A stretch of 64,000 nt of DNA from Nitratireductor soli (GTDB taxonomy: Bacteria > Pseudomonadota > Alphaproteobacteria > Rhizobiales > Rhizobiaceae). The stretch lies in NCBI RefSeq assembly GCF_001050155.1, contig NZ_LFVY01000008.1:1-64000 (forward strand), read 5' to 3'. Both the position numbers and the translations under genes were made by a program. The notes beneath the pieces were generated by a model that saw only the letters and a list, made by a program, of their open reading frames with translations, made no database searches and was not told the DNA's origin. Of the stretch, positions 53,451-62,123 are shown in pieces. Numbering within the stretch: position 1 is the first letter of the stretch; every line of letters begins with the position of its first letter.

Positions 53451-53927
53451 ATGACCAATCTCGTGACATGCCTGTGGTTCGACCACGGCGAAGCCAGCAA
53501 GGCGGCGGCATTCTACGCCGACACCTTTCCCGACAGCCATGTCGGGCGGGCGAATGCCTCGGCCTCCGACTATCCCGGCGGCGAGGAAGGCAATGAACTC
53601 ACCGTCGAGTTCACTGTGCTCGGCCGCCCGTTCCTTGGCCTGAACGGCGGCCCGAACTTCAAGGCGAACGAATCCGTCAGCTTCATGGTGATGACAGCGG
53701 ACCAGGAGGAAACCGACCGCTACTGGAACGCGATTGTCGGAAACGGGGGCCGTGAGAGCGAGTGCGGGTGGTGCAAGGACCGCTGGGGCTTCTCCTGGCA
53801 GATCACGCCGAAGCGGCTGATGGAACTGACCACCAGCCCCGACCGGGCCAAGGCCAAACGCGCCATGGAGGCCATGATGACGATGAAGAAGATCGACATC
53901 GCGGCGCTGGAAGCGGCAGTTCGTTGA
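53451..53927 (+). CDS. PhnB-like VOC protein
   Basis: This 158-residue protein matches the PhnB/3-demethylubiquinone-methyltransferase-like VOC family, with [25 protein letters not shown] at the start and [23 protein letters not shown] near the end. The family fold is clear but its function is unknown; the methyltransferase name is historical. AAGGAG precedes the start. It is a lone gene, convergent with the ABC transporter operon. Confidence 0.9.
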   Translation: MTNLVTCLWFDHGEASKAAAFYADTFPDSHVGRANASASDYPGGEEGNELTVEFTVLGRPFLGLNGGPNFKANESVSFMVMTADQEETDRYWNAIVGNGGRESECGWCKDRWGFSWQITPKRLMELTTSPDRAKAKRAMEAMMTMKKIDIAALEAAVR

Positions 53928-53972
53928 ACGACAGCGCGGCCGGTTTCAGGGGCGTCGTCCCCGCACAATACA

Positions 53973-55784
53973 CTAACGCGCCTCCCAGACCAGATGCCCG
54001 CCGCCAATGTCCCGCGGCGCATGCCGGGGAGGCGTGTAATCGAGCGCATGGACCGGACTCGGCAGGTCCTCGGCCTTCTCCATGAAGGCGCGGCGCGGGC
54101 GCGACGGATCGGCCACCGGCACCGCCGCCATCAGCTTCCTCGTGTAGTCGTGCTGCGGGTTCTCGAAGATCTGCGCGCGGCTGCCCATTTCCACGAAACG
54201 GCCCATATACATCACCGCCACCCGGTGGCTGATCTGCTCCACCACGGCCATGTCGTGCGAGATGAACAGATAGGCGATGCCGGTCTCGTCCTGGATGTCC
54301 TGCAGAAGATCGAGCACCTGTGCCTGGATCGAAACATCGAGCGCGGCAACCGATTCATCGGCGACGATCAGCTTGGGCGACAGGGAAAGCGCGCGCGCGA
54401 TGCAGATGCGCTGCCTCTGTCCGCCGGAAAATTCATGCGGGTAGCGGCGCATCTGGTCGGGCGACAGGCCGACGCGGCCAAACAGATACGCCACGCGGTC
54501 GGCAAGCTCGCTGCCGCTTGCCAGCCCATGGATCAGCAATGGCTCGGCCACCAGATCGCCGACGCGCATGCGCGGATCGAGCGAAGCGTAGGGATCCTGG
54601 AAGATCATCTGCACGTCGCGTAGGATGGGCCGCATGGCGCTTGCGCCGAGCTTTCTCGTCGAGCGGCCGGAAACGCGGATGTCGCCTTGCCAGGGGATGA
54701 GGTTCAAAAGCGCCTTGCCGGTGGTCGACTTGCCGCAGCCGGATTCACCGACCAGCGAAAGGGTTTCGCCCGGCTTGATGACGAAGGAAACGCCCTCGAC
54801 CGCGTGCACGCGCCGTACGGGCCGCTGCAGGATGCCGCCCTTGATGTCGAAGCGCACGGTCAGGTTCTCGACCTCGACCAGCGGCGCGGCGGCCTTCGGC
54901 CTGTCTTGGCCGGCGTCTTGCCGTTCGAGCGCGCGCTTGGGCTCCGTCGTGCCCGTCATCTCGCCGAGCCGGGGGACGGCGGCAAGCAGCTCCTGCGTAT
55001 AGGTTTCGGCGGGCGACGTGAAGACTGCCTGCACCGGACGGTGTTCCACCATCCGTCCGTGCTGCATGACGAGAACATCGTCGGCCATTTCGGCGACGAC
55101 GCCCATGTCATGGGTGATCATGATGACCGATATGCCGAGATCGGCCTGCAGCTTGCGGATCAGCGCCAGGATTTGCGCCTGCACGGTCACGTCCAGCGCC
55201 GTGGTCGGCTCGTCGGCAATGAGGATCTGCGGGTTCTGCGCCAGCGCCATGGCGATCACCACACGCTGGCGCATGCCGCCGGAAAGCTCGTGCGGATATT
55301 GCTTCAGGCGCCGCGCCGGCTCGGGAATCTGCACCTGGTCGAGCAGTTCCAATGCCCGGCGCCCGATCTCCTGGGCGGAGATGCCGCCATGGGCGGCGAT
55401 CGCACCGCCCAATTGCCTGCCGATCGACAGCACCGGGTTGAGCGAGGTCATCGGCTCCTGGAAGATCATGCCCAGGCGCCGCCCGCGCACCCGGCGCATC
55501 TCGGCTTCGGGCAGGGCGAGGATGTCGCGGCCGCCGAGCAGCGCCGTGCCGTGCGCCACCCGCGCCATCGGCTGCGGCAAAAGCCGCATCAGCGCCAGCG
55601 CCGTCATGGATTTCCCCGATCCGCTTTCGCCGGCGATGCACAGCGTCTTGCCGGGCTGGAGCGTGAAGGACAAATCGTCGACGACGGTGCGCGCGCCGGA
55701 GGGGGTGGCCACCTGCACGGTCAGGCCATTCACCGCCAACTGGCCGGTTGCGGTTTCCCGTTCGATGGCGCGCGCCGTGCTCAT
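53973..55784 (-). CDS. dual-ATPase ABC protein for oligopeptide/nickel-type uptake
   Basis: This 603-residue protein has two complete ABC ATPase domains fused in one chain, like GsiA. The first has GESGSGKS, LSGGMRQR and LIADEPTTALDV; the second GESGCGKS, FSGGQRQR and IVADESVAALDV, where a Glu is followed by Ser-Val. Each ends with the oligopeptide-type C-terminal region. It energises the DppB/DppC-type permeases at 58392-60202. It is the last gene of the AmiC/AmiR operon, starting 10 bp after the acetamidase gene. Confidence 0.93.
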   Translation of the reverse strand: MSTARAIERETATGQLAVNGLTVQVATPSGARTVVDDLSFTLQPGKTLCIAGESGSGKSMTALALMRLLPQPMARVAHGTALLGGRDILALPEAEMRRVRGRRLGMIFQEPMTSLNPVLSIGRQLGGAIAAHGGISAQEIGRRALELLDQVQIPEPARRLKQYPHELSGGMRQRVVIAMALAQNPQILIADEPTTALDVTVQAQILALIRKLQADLGISVIMITHDMGVVAEMADDVLVMQHGRMVEHRPVQAVFTSPAETYTQELLAAVPRLGEMTGTTEPKRALERQDAGQDRPKAAAPLVEVENLTVRFDIKGGILQRPVRRVHAVEGVSFVIKPGETLSLVGESGCGKSTTGKALLNLIPWQGDIRVSGRSTRKLGASAMRPILRDVQMIFQDPYASLDPRMRVGDLVAEPLLIHGLASGSELADRVAYLFGRVGLSPDQMRRYPHEFSGGQRQRICIARALSLSPKLIVADESVAALDVSIQAQVLDLLQDIQDETGIAYLFISHDMAVVEQISHRVAVMYMGRFVEMGSRAQIFENPQHDYTRKLMAAVPVADPSRPRRAFMEKAEDLPSPVHALDYTPPRHAPRDIGGGHLVWEAR

Positions 55785-55794
55785 CGGTCCTGGC

Positions 55795-56748
55795 TCACGA
55801 GAACACGATGCGCGGGAAGTAGAACGAGACCACCCAGTTCGGCTGGTCGACGATCTCGCTGATGCGCAGGTCGCCGCACACCGAGCAAAGCATGTAGGCA
55901 TCCTCGGGCGACAGGCCGCGCGTGGCGCACAGAAGGTCGATCATGCCGGAGAGGGCCGCTTTCGCGCCTTCCATGAGGTCCGGGCCGATGCCCGTCGTCA
56001 CCTCGTAGCCGTCGGCATCCAGATGCCGTGTCACCGGCCCCGGCGTGGTGAAGCGCGGCATGGCGAGGTTGGCGTCCTTGACCAGGTCCAGCTTCACCGC
56101 CACGTCCATCTGGCTTTCGATGGCTGTGCCGCACACCTCGCCGTCGCCCTGGGCAGCATGGGTGTCGCCGATGGAGAACAGCGCGCCCTCTACCGCAACC
56201 GGCAGGTAGAGCGTGGTGCCGGCGGCAAGGTCGCGGATGTCGAGATTGCCGCCGACGCGGCGCGGCGGCACCACCGAATGCAGGCCGGGTTCCGCCGGCG
56301 CCAGGCCGATCGTGCCGGCAAAGGGTTTCAGCGGCACGCGGCCATGCTTGCCGAAAAGCGCCGGCTCAAGGCTCGCCGCGTCGTAGTTCCACAGCGTCAG
56401 CGCCGGGTCCTTGAACTGGTCCGCCAGGAGACCGAAACCCGGAATGTTCGCCGTCCAGCCGAAGCCGGAGGGCTTGAACGACAGGATTTCGATTTTCAGC
56501 GCATCGCCGGGCCTGGCCCCATCCACATAGATGGGGCCGGTGACGGGATTGACCTTGGAAAAATCCAGCGTGGCGATGTCGTCCACGGTGCTGCCCGGCG
56601 TGAAGTGGCCGGAGCCCGAATCGAGGCACTGGAATTCCAGCGTCGCCCCCGGCGTCACCCGCTCTGCGGGCGGGATCGAATGATCCCACCCGAGATGATG
56701 GTGGCGTCCGTGGATCGTGTAATCGCAGTTATTGCACATCTTTGGCAT
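55795..56748 (-). CDS. acetamidase/formamidase-family enzyme
   Basis: This 317-residue protein belongs to the FmdA/AmdA acetamidase-formamidase family, with CLDSGSGHFTPGSTVDD, NIPGFGLLADQF and the GDTHAAQGDGEVCGTAIE metal-site region near residue 195. It hydrolyses small amides to ammonia and an acid. The ATG at 56748 follows GACGAGGT inside the end of the binding-protein gene; 56739 is an alternative. Its place between an amide-type ABC importer and AmiC/AmiR regulators supports an amide substrate; no nitrile genes are seen. Confidence 0.9.
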   Translation of the reverse strand: MPKMCNNCDYTIHGRHHHLGWDHSIPPAERVTPGATLEFQCLDSGSGHFTPGSTVDDIATLDFSKVNPVTGPIYVDGARPGDALKIEILSFKPSGFGWTANIPGFGLLADQFKDPALTLWNYDAASLEPALFGKHGRVPLKPFAGTIGLAPAEPGLHSVVPPRRVGGNLDIRDLAAGTTLYLPVAVEGALFSIGDTHAAQGDGEVCGTAIESQMDVAVKLDLVKDANLAMPRFTTPGPVTRHLDADGYEVTTGIGPDLMEGAKAALSGMIDLLCATRGLSPEDAYMLCSVCGDLRISEIVDQPNWVVSFYFPRIVFS

Positions 56749-58345
56749 AGACCTCGTCATAGTGGACGGGAATGTGCACCGGATCGACGAACAGCTTGTC
56801 GTCGCCGCCGATGCGCTCGGAGCGGATGGTGAAGCGCTCCTCGTTGAAGATCGGCGCCCAGGGCGCATCTTCCATCACCTTCAGGTAGATGTCGCGCCAT
56901 TTGGCCTCGCGCTCTCCGGCCTTGGCCGGATCGACCATGGAATCGGCTTGCGTCGCCATGGCGTCGAGATCTTCATTGCAATACCACGCCCAGTTCCAGC
57001 CGCCCGTCACCGCGCCGTCGCAGCCGAGGATCGGGCCGTAGAAGTTCGACGGGTCGGGGAAGTCGGCGATCCACGCCATGCCGCCCGACCAGATCATCGG
57101 CGCCTGGTCCTCCTCGCCGCCGGCGGCGATCACATTGGCCTGCGCCAGCGACTTGATGGCGGCATTGATGCCGATGGCCTTCAAATCCTGCTGGATGGCT
57201 TGTGCGATGCGCGGCTGCGGATCGGTGTTCATCACGTAAAGCTCGGTCTCGAAGCCGTCGCCGAGGCCGGCCTCGGCCAGCAATGCCTTGGCCGCTTCCG
57301 GATCGTATGCGTAGCCCTGATAGTCCTTGGCATAGCCCGGCATGGAGGGCGGCAGCGGCTGGTTGGCGGCCACGGCGCGGCCGTTGATGATGCGCAGGAT
57401 GCGGTCCTTGTTGATCGCCATGTTGACGGCCTTGCGCACCTCGACCTTGTCGAAGGGGGCCATCTTCACGTTCATGGTCACGTAGCCGGTGTGAAGCTGG
57501 CCGCCCTGGATGATGACGTCCTTGAATTTGGGATCGTTCTTCACCTCGATGAACTTGGCTGGCGGAATGCCGTCGCCCGGCACGTCCACTTCGCCGTTCT
57601 GCAGGCGCAGCAGCGCCACCACCGGCTCCTGGCCCACCTCGAAGACGATCTGGTCGAGCTTCGGCACGCCCTTGTTCCAGTAGTCCTCGAAGCGCTCGAA
57701 GACGAGGCGCTGGCCGAGCGTCCATTCCGCCAGCTTGAACGCGCCGGAGCCGACCGGATGCTTGCCGAAATCGGCACCATGCTTCTCCACCTCTTCCTTC
57801 GGCACCACATGGGCGAAGTTCAGCGCCAGCACGTGCAGGAAGGTGGCGTCGGGCCGCGAGAGCTCGAACTTGATGGTGTGGTCGTCGACGACGGAGATGC
57901 CCGAAAGCCCGTCCGCATTGCCGGCGGAGGCTTCCTCAAACCCCTTGATGGAGCCGAAGAAACCGGCGCCGGGGCTCTGCGTCTTCGGGTTCACCGTGCG
58001 CTCGATGGAATATTTCACATCGTCGGCGGTGAGGTCGCGGCCATTGTGGAACTTCACGCCGTCGCGCAGCTTGAAGGTGAAGAGGGTGCCGTCATCGGAG
58101 ATTTCGTAGGATTCGGCGATTTCCGGACGCAGCTCGGTGGTGCCGGGCACATAGTCCATCAGCCCGTCGAAAAGCGACTTGATCATCGACCAATTCTGCC
58201 AGTCGTAGCCGATGGCCGGATCGAGCGTCGACACGTCGTCCTTGTAGGTGACCGTCATGGACCCGCCCTGCTTGATGTCTTGCGCAAAAGCGGGGGAGGC
58301 GGAAAGGGCAGCGGCGGCGACGCCGGCCAGAAGCAGTTTTCTCAT
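56729..58345 (-). CDS. ABC transporter substrate-binding protein (family 5)
   Basis: This 538-residue periplasmic protein has a signal peptide (LLLAGVAAAALSASPAFA) and the family 5 oligopeptide-binding fold, with DDVSTLDPAIGYDWQNW, LRDGVKFHNGRDLTADDVKYSIER and VGSGAFKL. It delivers its ligand to the DppB/DppC permease pair. The next gene, an amidase, suggests that the ligand is an amide or small peptide. Its 3' end overlaps the amidase start by 20 bp. Confidence 0.94.
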   Translation of the reverse strand: MRKLLLAGVAAAALSASPAFAQDIKQGGSMTVTYKDDVSTLDPAIGYDWQNWSMIKSLFDGLMDYVPGTTELRPEIAESYEISDDGTLFTFKLRDGVKFHNGRDLTADDVKYSIERTVNPKTQSPGAGFFGSIKGFEEASAGNADGLSGISVVDDHTIKFELSRPDATFLHVLALNFAHVVPKEEVEKHGADFGKHPVGSGAFKLAEWTLGQRLVFERFEDYWNKGVPKLDQIVFEVGQEPVVALLRLQNGEVDVPGDGIPPAKFIEVKNDPKFKDVIIQGGQLHTGYVTMNVKMAPFDKVEVRKAVNMAINKDRILRIINGRAVAANQPLPPSMPGYAKDYQGYAYDPEAAKALLAEAGLGDGFETELYVMNTDPQPRIAQAIQQDLKAIGINAAIKSLAQANVIAAGGEEDQAPMIWSGGMAWIADFPDPSNFYGPILGCDGAVTGGWNWAWYCNEDLDAMATQADSMVDPAKAGEREAKWRDIYLKVMEDAPWAPIFNEERFTIRSERIGGDDKLFVDPVHIPVHYDEVYAKDVQ

Positions 58346-58391
58346 CTCAAACGTTCCTTTCTCTGGTGCTGCGCCTTGTTGTTGGAACGCA

Positions 58392-59312
58392 TCAGCGCAG
58401 CTTGATGCGCGGGTCGATCAAAGGCGTGATGAGGTCGGCAACGAGGTTGCCGAGCACGATGGCACAGGCCGAAACCAGCGTGACGCCCATGATGATGGGG
58501 ATGTCGACGCGCTGGATCGCCTGCCAGGCGAGCTGGCCGATGCCCGGCCAGCCGAAGACGCTTTCCACCACCACGATGCCGGACATGAACAGCCCGATGT
58601 CGATGCCGATCATGGCGATGATCGGCAGGATGGCGTTGGGCAGCGCGTGGCCGAAAAGCACCCGCGCCCGGCTTGTGCCGGTGGCGCGCGCGGTGCGGAT
58701 ATAGTCCTGTCTGAGGACCTCGACCAGCGACGAGCGCATCATGCGCGAATACCAGCCGGCGCCGAGGAAGCCGAGCGTGATCGACGGCAGGATGAGATGG
58801 GCGAAGGTGCCGTAGCCGCCGATGGGGAACCAGCCGAGCTTCACGGCGAACACGTAAAGCAGCAGGATGCCGATGACGAATTGCGGCGCCGAGACGCCGA
58901 CGAATGAGGCGATCATCAGCGTGTCGTCGGTGCGCGAGCCACGCTTCAGGGCGGCAACGACGCCCATCGTCAGGCCGAGAACCAGTTCGCAGAAGATGGC
59001 GCCCGCCATCAGCAGCAGGCTTGCGGGAAGGCGCGAGGCGATCAGCGTCGAGACCTCCGTCTTCTGCAGGTAGGAGCGGCCGAGATCGCCGTTCAAAAGC
59101 CCACCCAGATAGCGCAGATACTGTTCGTAGAAGGGCAGGTTGAGGCCGAGCTGCTCGCGGATGTTCGCGACCGTCGCGGCCGTCGCGCTGCGGCCGGCGA
59201 TCTGCCGCGCCGGATCTGCCGGCACCAGGTAAAGCAGGATGAAGGTGACGAAGCTGATGCCGAGCAGGATCAGCGCGGTCTGGATCAACCGGCGGGCGAC
59301 ATAGGCGAGCAT
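58392..59312 (-). CDS. ABC transporter permease (DppB type)
   Basis: This 306-residue protein has six hydrophobic segments, the DppB start YVARRLIQTALILLGISFVTFILLYLVP and the EAA loop (RTARATGTSRARVLFGHALPNA). It forms the channel with the DppC-type partner. Its ATG overlaps the DppC stop (TGATG). Confidence 0.94.
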   Translation of the reverse strand: MLAYVARRLIQTALILLGISFVTFILLYLVPADPARQIAGRSATAATVANIREQLGLNLPFYEQYLRYLGGLLNGDLGRSYLQKTEVSTLIASRLPASLLLMAGAIFCELVLGLTMGVVAALKRGSRTDDTLMIASFVGVSAPQFVIGILLLYVFAVKLGWFPIGGYGTFAHLILPSITLGFLGAGWYSRMMRSSLVEVLRQDYIRTARATGTSRARVLFGHALPNAILPIIAMIGIDIGLFMSGIVVVESVFGWPGIGQLAWQAIQRVDIPIIMGVTLVSACAIVLGNLVADLITPLIDPRIKLR

Positions 59313-60202
59313 CAGTGACGCCCCTGCTGTGTCGGGTCGAGAATGTCGCGCAGCGCGTCGCCGACCAGGTTGAAGGCCAGCGCCAGCGCCAGGATGGCAG
59401 CGCCGGGAATGAAGACGAGCCAGGGCGCGGAGGTGAAATAGGTCTGGTTCTCGAAGATGATGTTGCCCCAGGAGGGAATGGGCGGCTGCACGCCGATGCC
59501 GAGGAAGGAGAGCGTCGCCTCCAGGAGCACCGTCGTGGCGATGCCGAGGGTTGCCCAGACGATGATCGTGGAAAGCAGGTGCGGCAGGATGTGGCGGAAC
59601 AGGATGCGCCCGGCGCCGGCGCCCATGGCGCGTTCGGCGACGACGAAATCGCGCTCGGCGATGGAGCGCGTCTCCGTATAGGTGACGCGGGCGATCTGCA
59701 CCCAGTTGACCATGGCGATGACCATCGCCACGATCCACAGGCTGGGACGGAAGATGGCGGCGAGCACGATGGCGAGCAGCAGGGCCGGAAAGGCCATCAT
59801 CAAATCGGTGAAGCGCATCAGCACCGTGTCGACCCAACCACGGAAATAGCCGGCGGAGATGCCGACCGCCGAGCCGATGGTGACGGCGATGCCGTTGGCG
59901 ACGACGCCGATCACCAGCGAGGTCTGCGCGCCATAGATCAGCCGGCTCAACAGGTCGCGCCCGACGAGATCGGTGCCGAACCAGAATTGCGCGTCGGGCG
60001 GCAGCGGCGCGCCCTCGATCGTCAGCCCTTCGAAGAACTGTTCATAGGGGTCGTAGGGCGCCAGCCATGGCGCGAGGATCGCCGCCAGAACCACCACGGC
60101 GATGATGACCAGGCCCGTCAGCGCCAGCGGACGGCGCAACAGGCGTGCGGGGATCGACGGCGCCGGAACAGACCTCTCCGTTTCAACGGCCATGTGTGAC
60201 AT
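59312..60202 (-). CDS. ABC transporter permease (DppC type)
   Basis: This 296-residue protein has the DppC landmarks: a first helix around LALTGLVIIAVVVLAAILAPWLAPYDP, FWFGTDLVGRDLLSRLIYGAQTSL and the EAA loop ERAMGAGAGRILFRHILPH. The start is not sharply set. ATG codons at 60214, 60202 and 60193 are possible; 60202 follows GACGGAAG. It overlaps the end of the AmiR gene, so it is coupled to the regulator. Confidence 0.9.
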   Translation of the reverse strand: MSHMAVETERSVPAPSIPARLLRRPLALTGLVIIAVVVLAAILAPWLAPYDPYEQFFEGLTIEGAPLPPDAQFWFGTDLVGRDLLSRLIYGAQTSLVIGVVANGIAVTIGSAVGISAGYFRGWVDTVLMRFTDLMMAFPALLLAIVLAAIFRPSLWIVAMVIAMVNWVQIARVTYTETRSIAERDFVVAERAMGAGAGRILFRHILPHLLSTIIVWATLGIATTVLLEATLSFLGIGVQPPIPSWGNIIFENQTYFTSAPWLVFIPGAAILALALAFNLVGDALRDILDPTQQGRH

Positions 60203-60800
60203 TCTTCCGTCCATGTGGGCTGAGGCCGGCGACGACACCGGCTGCCGCCTTCTCGATGGACCGCCGCTCGGCCATGGCCGTCTGGCGAAGATGGTTGAAG
60301 GCGGTGTCGGCGTCGCAATTGTGCTTCAGCATCAACAGGGCCGTCGCCTCCGCCAGCACCTGCCGCCCGGAAAGCTGCTCTTTCAAAAGCGCGATTTCTT
60401 CAGCCTGGGCGCGCCGCCGGAGGAAGCCCTGGCCCGCCACCACCAGCGCGCTGTAGAGCCCGGCGCTGCCGATCGGTTTCAAAAGCTGTGCGTCGGCTCC
60501 CTGGCCGATGGTCCAGGCGATGCGTCCCGGCGCTTCCGAACCGATCAGCGCGACGATCGGCATGGGGGCAAGGCCCGGCGCCCAGGGAAACTGCTCGTCA
60601 TGTCCCATGTCTGCGTCGATCAGCAGCACGTCGAAAGACCGCAGCGCTTGGGGATCCTCGAGCGTCGGCCAGGCCTGCTCTCCGGCAATGCCGATGCGCG
60701 CGCATTGCGCCAGGAGCGCATCCACATTCTGGTGCGGCCGGTGCAGGATCAGCGCCTTCCAGCCGACGAAATTGGGCGTGTGGTGCGTTGTCGGGCTCAT
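60183..60800 (-). CDS. AmiR/NasR-type ANTAR antiterminator
   Basis: This 205-residue protein has an N-terminal pseudo-receiver (ALILHRPHQNVDALLAQCARIG, LLIDADMG) and a C-terminal ANTAR domain (QVLAEATALLMLKHNCDADTAFNHLRQTAM, about residues 140-190), as in AmiR of Pseudomonas. ANTAR proteins bind RNA hairpins in leaders and stop terminators from forming. AmiC keeps AmiR inactive until an amide binds. An intrinsic terminator stands in the leader at 61972-62013, a probable target. Its start overlaps the AmiC stop by 4 bp. Confidence 0.9.
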   Translation of the reverse strand: MSPTTHHTPNFVGWKALILHRPHQNVDALLAQCARIGIAGEQAWPTLEDPQALRSFDVLLIDADMGHDEQFPWAPGLAPMPIVALIGSEAPGRIAWTIGQGADAQLLKPIGSAGLYSALVVAGQGFLRRRAQAEEIALLKEQLSGRQVLAEATALLMLKHNCDADTAFNHLRQTAMAERRSIEKAAAGVVAGLSPHGRKNVTHGR

Positions 60801-61954
60801 CGCACCACCCGTAATCCCGGCTTCGCCGCCGTCTGGTCATAAGGGCGTTCAAGCGGCGTCGCCGTCAGGAACGGGTCCGGCGCGATGGCGCGCTCGCACA
60901 GATGGACGACGTCGAAATCGCCGTCCGGCCGGGCCCGGCCGATATGGGCTGCGAGCCGGACGTGGTTGGTCGCCCTGTCGACCCGCAAGGGGCCAAGCAG
61001 GGTGTGGGTTTCATGGCTGCGCGCGTCTTCCAGCACTGCCTGCGCTCCGTCCGTCCCGGTGCGCCGGATCGCCTCGGCGATCAGGATCACCGCCACATAG
61101 GCCTGTACGAAGAAGGCGTCGGCAACAGCCTCCGGTCTCCTGGCCCGAACTCGCTCGGTGAACCGGCTGTTTTCCTTGCCTAAGAGCGAGCGGAAACAGC
61201 TGGAGACGGTGTAGTGACCGGCCGCCGCCTCGCCCAGAAGGGCAGCTTCAGTTTCGCACAGATTGCAGCTCACCACAGGGCAGTTTTCAGGTGTGAACGC
61301 CGTGTCCTCCTCGCCGAGCGCCCGATAGGCCTCGAGGAAGGCGTAGGAGGAAGGGCCGATCAGGTTGTTGAGGATGAAGTTCGGCCGCTTCTCGCGGACC
61401 TCATCGATCAGATGGCCGATATCCTCGTCGCCGAGGGGCACATAGCGCTCGCCCAGAACGCAGCCGCCGGACCGATGCAGCACGTCGCGGGCAATCCGGT
61501 TCGTCTCCCAGCCCCAGATGTAGTTGGAACCGGTCAGGAAGGCGCTCGCGCCGAAGCGCGGCACGATATAGTCGAGCAGCGGCACAAGATGCTGGTTGGC
61601 GCAGGCCGCCACATAGACGAGATTTTCGGAGACCTCGAACCCCTCGTAGACGCACGGATACCACAGCAGCGCGTCGAGCTTCTCGACGACGGGGATCACC
61701 TCCTTGCGGCTCCAGGAGGTGGTGCAGCCGACGATGTGCTGCGCACCGGCGTTGCGGATGAGGTCGCGGCACAATTCGGCATAGCGATCGGCATTGCCCT
61801 TCGGGTCCGCGTGATGCGCAACGAGTTCGAACGGGTAGGCGGGATCGGCGTTGATGTCGTCGATCGCCGTCAGCGCGCCGAAACAGCCTTGTTCCGCCGG
61901 CCGGCTATAGCCGCCGCTGCGTGAAAACAGGATTCCGACCGGATATGCCGACAC
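60797..61954 (-). CDS. AmiC-type amide-sensing periplasmic-binding-fold regulator
   Basis: This 385-residue protein has the length of P. aeruginosa AmiC (385 as I recall) and matching motifs: VGILFSRSGG at the start, VGCTTSWSRKEVIPVVEKLDALLWYPCVYEGFE, SNYIWGWETNR and GPLRVDRATNHVRLAAHI. AmiC is a cytoplasmic binding protein that holds AmiR until an amide ligand binds; no signal peptide is seen. The start is GTG at 61954 after TGGGGGA. A reading from 62026 would run through the leader terminator and is rejected. Confidence 0.9.
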   Translation of the reverse strand: MSAYPVGILFSRSGGYSRPAEQGCFGALTAIDDINADPAYPFELVAHHADPKGNADRYAELCRDLIRNAGAQHIVGCTTSWSRKEVIPVVEKLDALLWYPCVYEGFEVSENLVYVAACANQHLVPLLDYIVPRFGASAFLTGSNYIWGWETNRIARDVLHRSGGCVLGERYVPLGDEDIGHLIDEVREKRPNFILNNLIGPSSYAFLEAYRALGEEDTAFTPENCPVVSCNLCETEAALLGEAAAGHYTVSSCFRSLLGKENSRFTERVRARRPEAVADAFFVQAYVAVILIAEAIRRTGTDGAQAVLEDARSHETHTLLGPLRVDRATNHVRLAAHIGRARPDGDFDVVHLCERAIAPDPFLTATPLERPYDQTAAKPGLRVVR

Positions 61955-61971
61955 AGGCGCGTCCCCCAAAA

Positions 61972-62013
61972 CGCAAAAAGCCCCGACGGGAACAAGATCA
62001 TTCCCGACAGGGC
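61972..62013 (-). terminator. intrinsic terminator in the amiC leader
   Basis: On the minus strand, two 13-base arms (62013-62001 and 61992-61980) pair with one G-U and one U-U mismatch around an 8-base loop, followed by TTTTTGCG. It lies between the promoter at 62039-62066 and the amiC start at 61954. A terminator inside the leader of an operon that encodes an ANTAR protein points to antitermination control. Confidence 0.75.
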
Positions 62014-62038
62014 CCAAATGCCACAAGCGTTGCCAGCA

Positions 62039-62066
62039 AGTGTAGCCACCGATGAGACGCTGTCAA
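62039..62066 (-). promoter_or_regulatory. sigma-70 promoter of the amiC operon
   Basis: TTGACA (62066-62061) and TACACT (62044-62039) are separated by 16 bp. This is the best consensus promoter seen in the window. Transcription would begin near 62031 and give a leader of about 77 bases with the terminator at 61972-62013 before amiC. Confidence 0.65.
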
Positions 62067-62123
62067 TACGCGCGGGTCATCACGACGCTGTTCCCGACCC
62101 CGGGACTGCGATTGAACGGCGCT

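Noticed and set aside
61955-62026. Longer AmiC start
   Set aside because: It would translate the leader terminator; the GTG at 61954 has a good ribosome-binding site and gives the family length.
61972-62031. A classical dual-hexaloop ANTAR target
   Set aside because: I could not find two hairpins with six-base loops and the A/G loop positions; only the terminator is clear.
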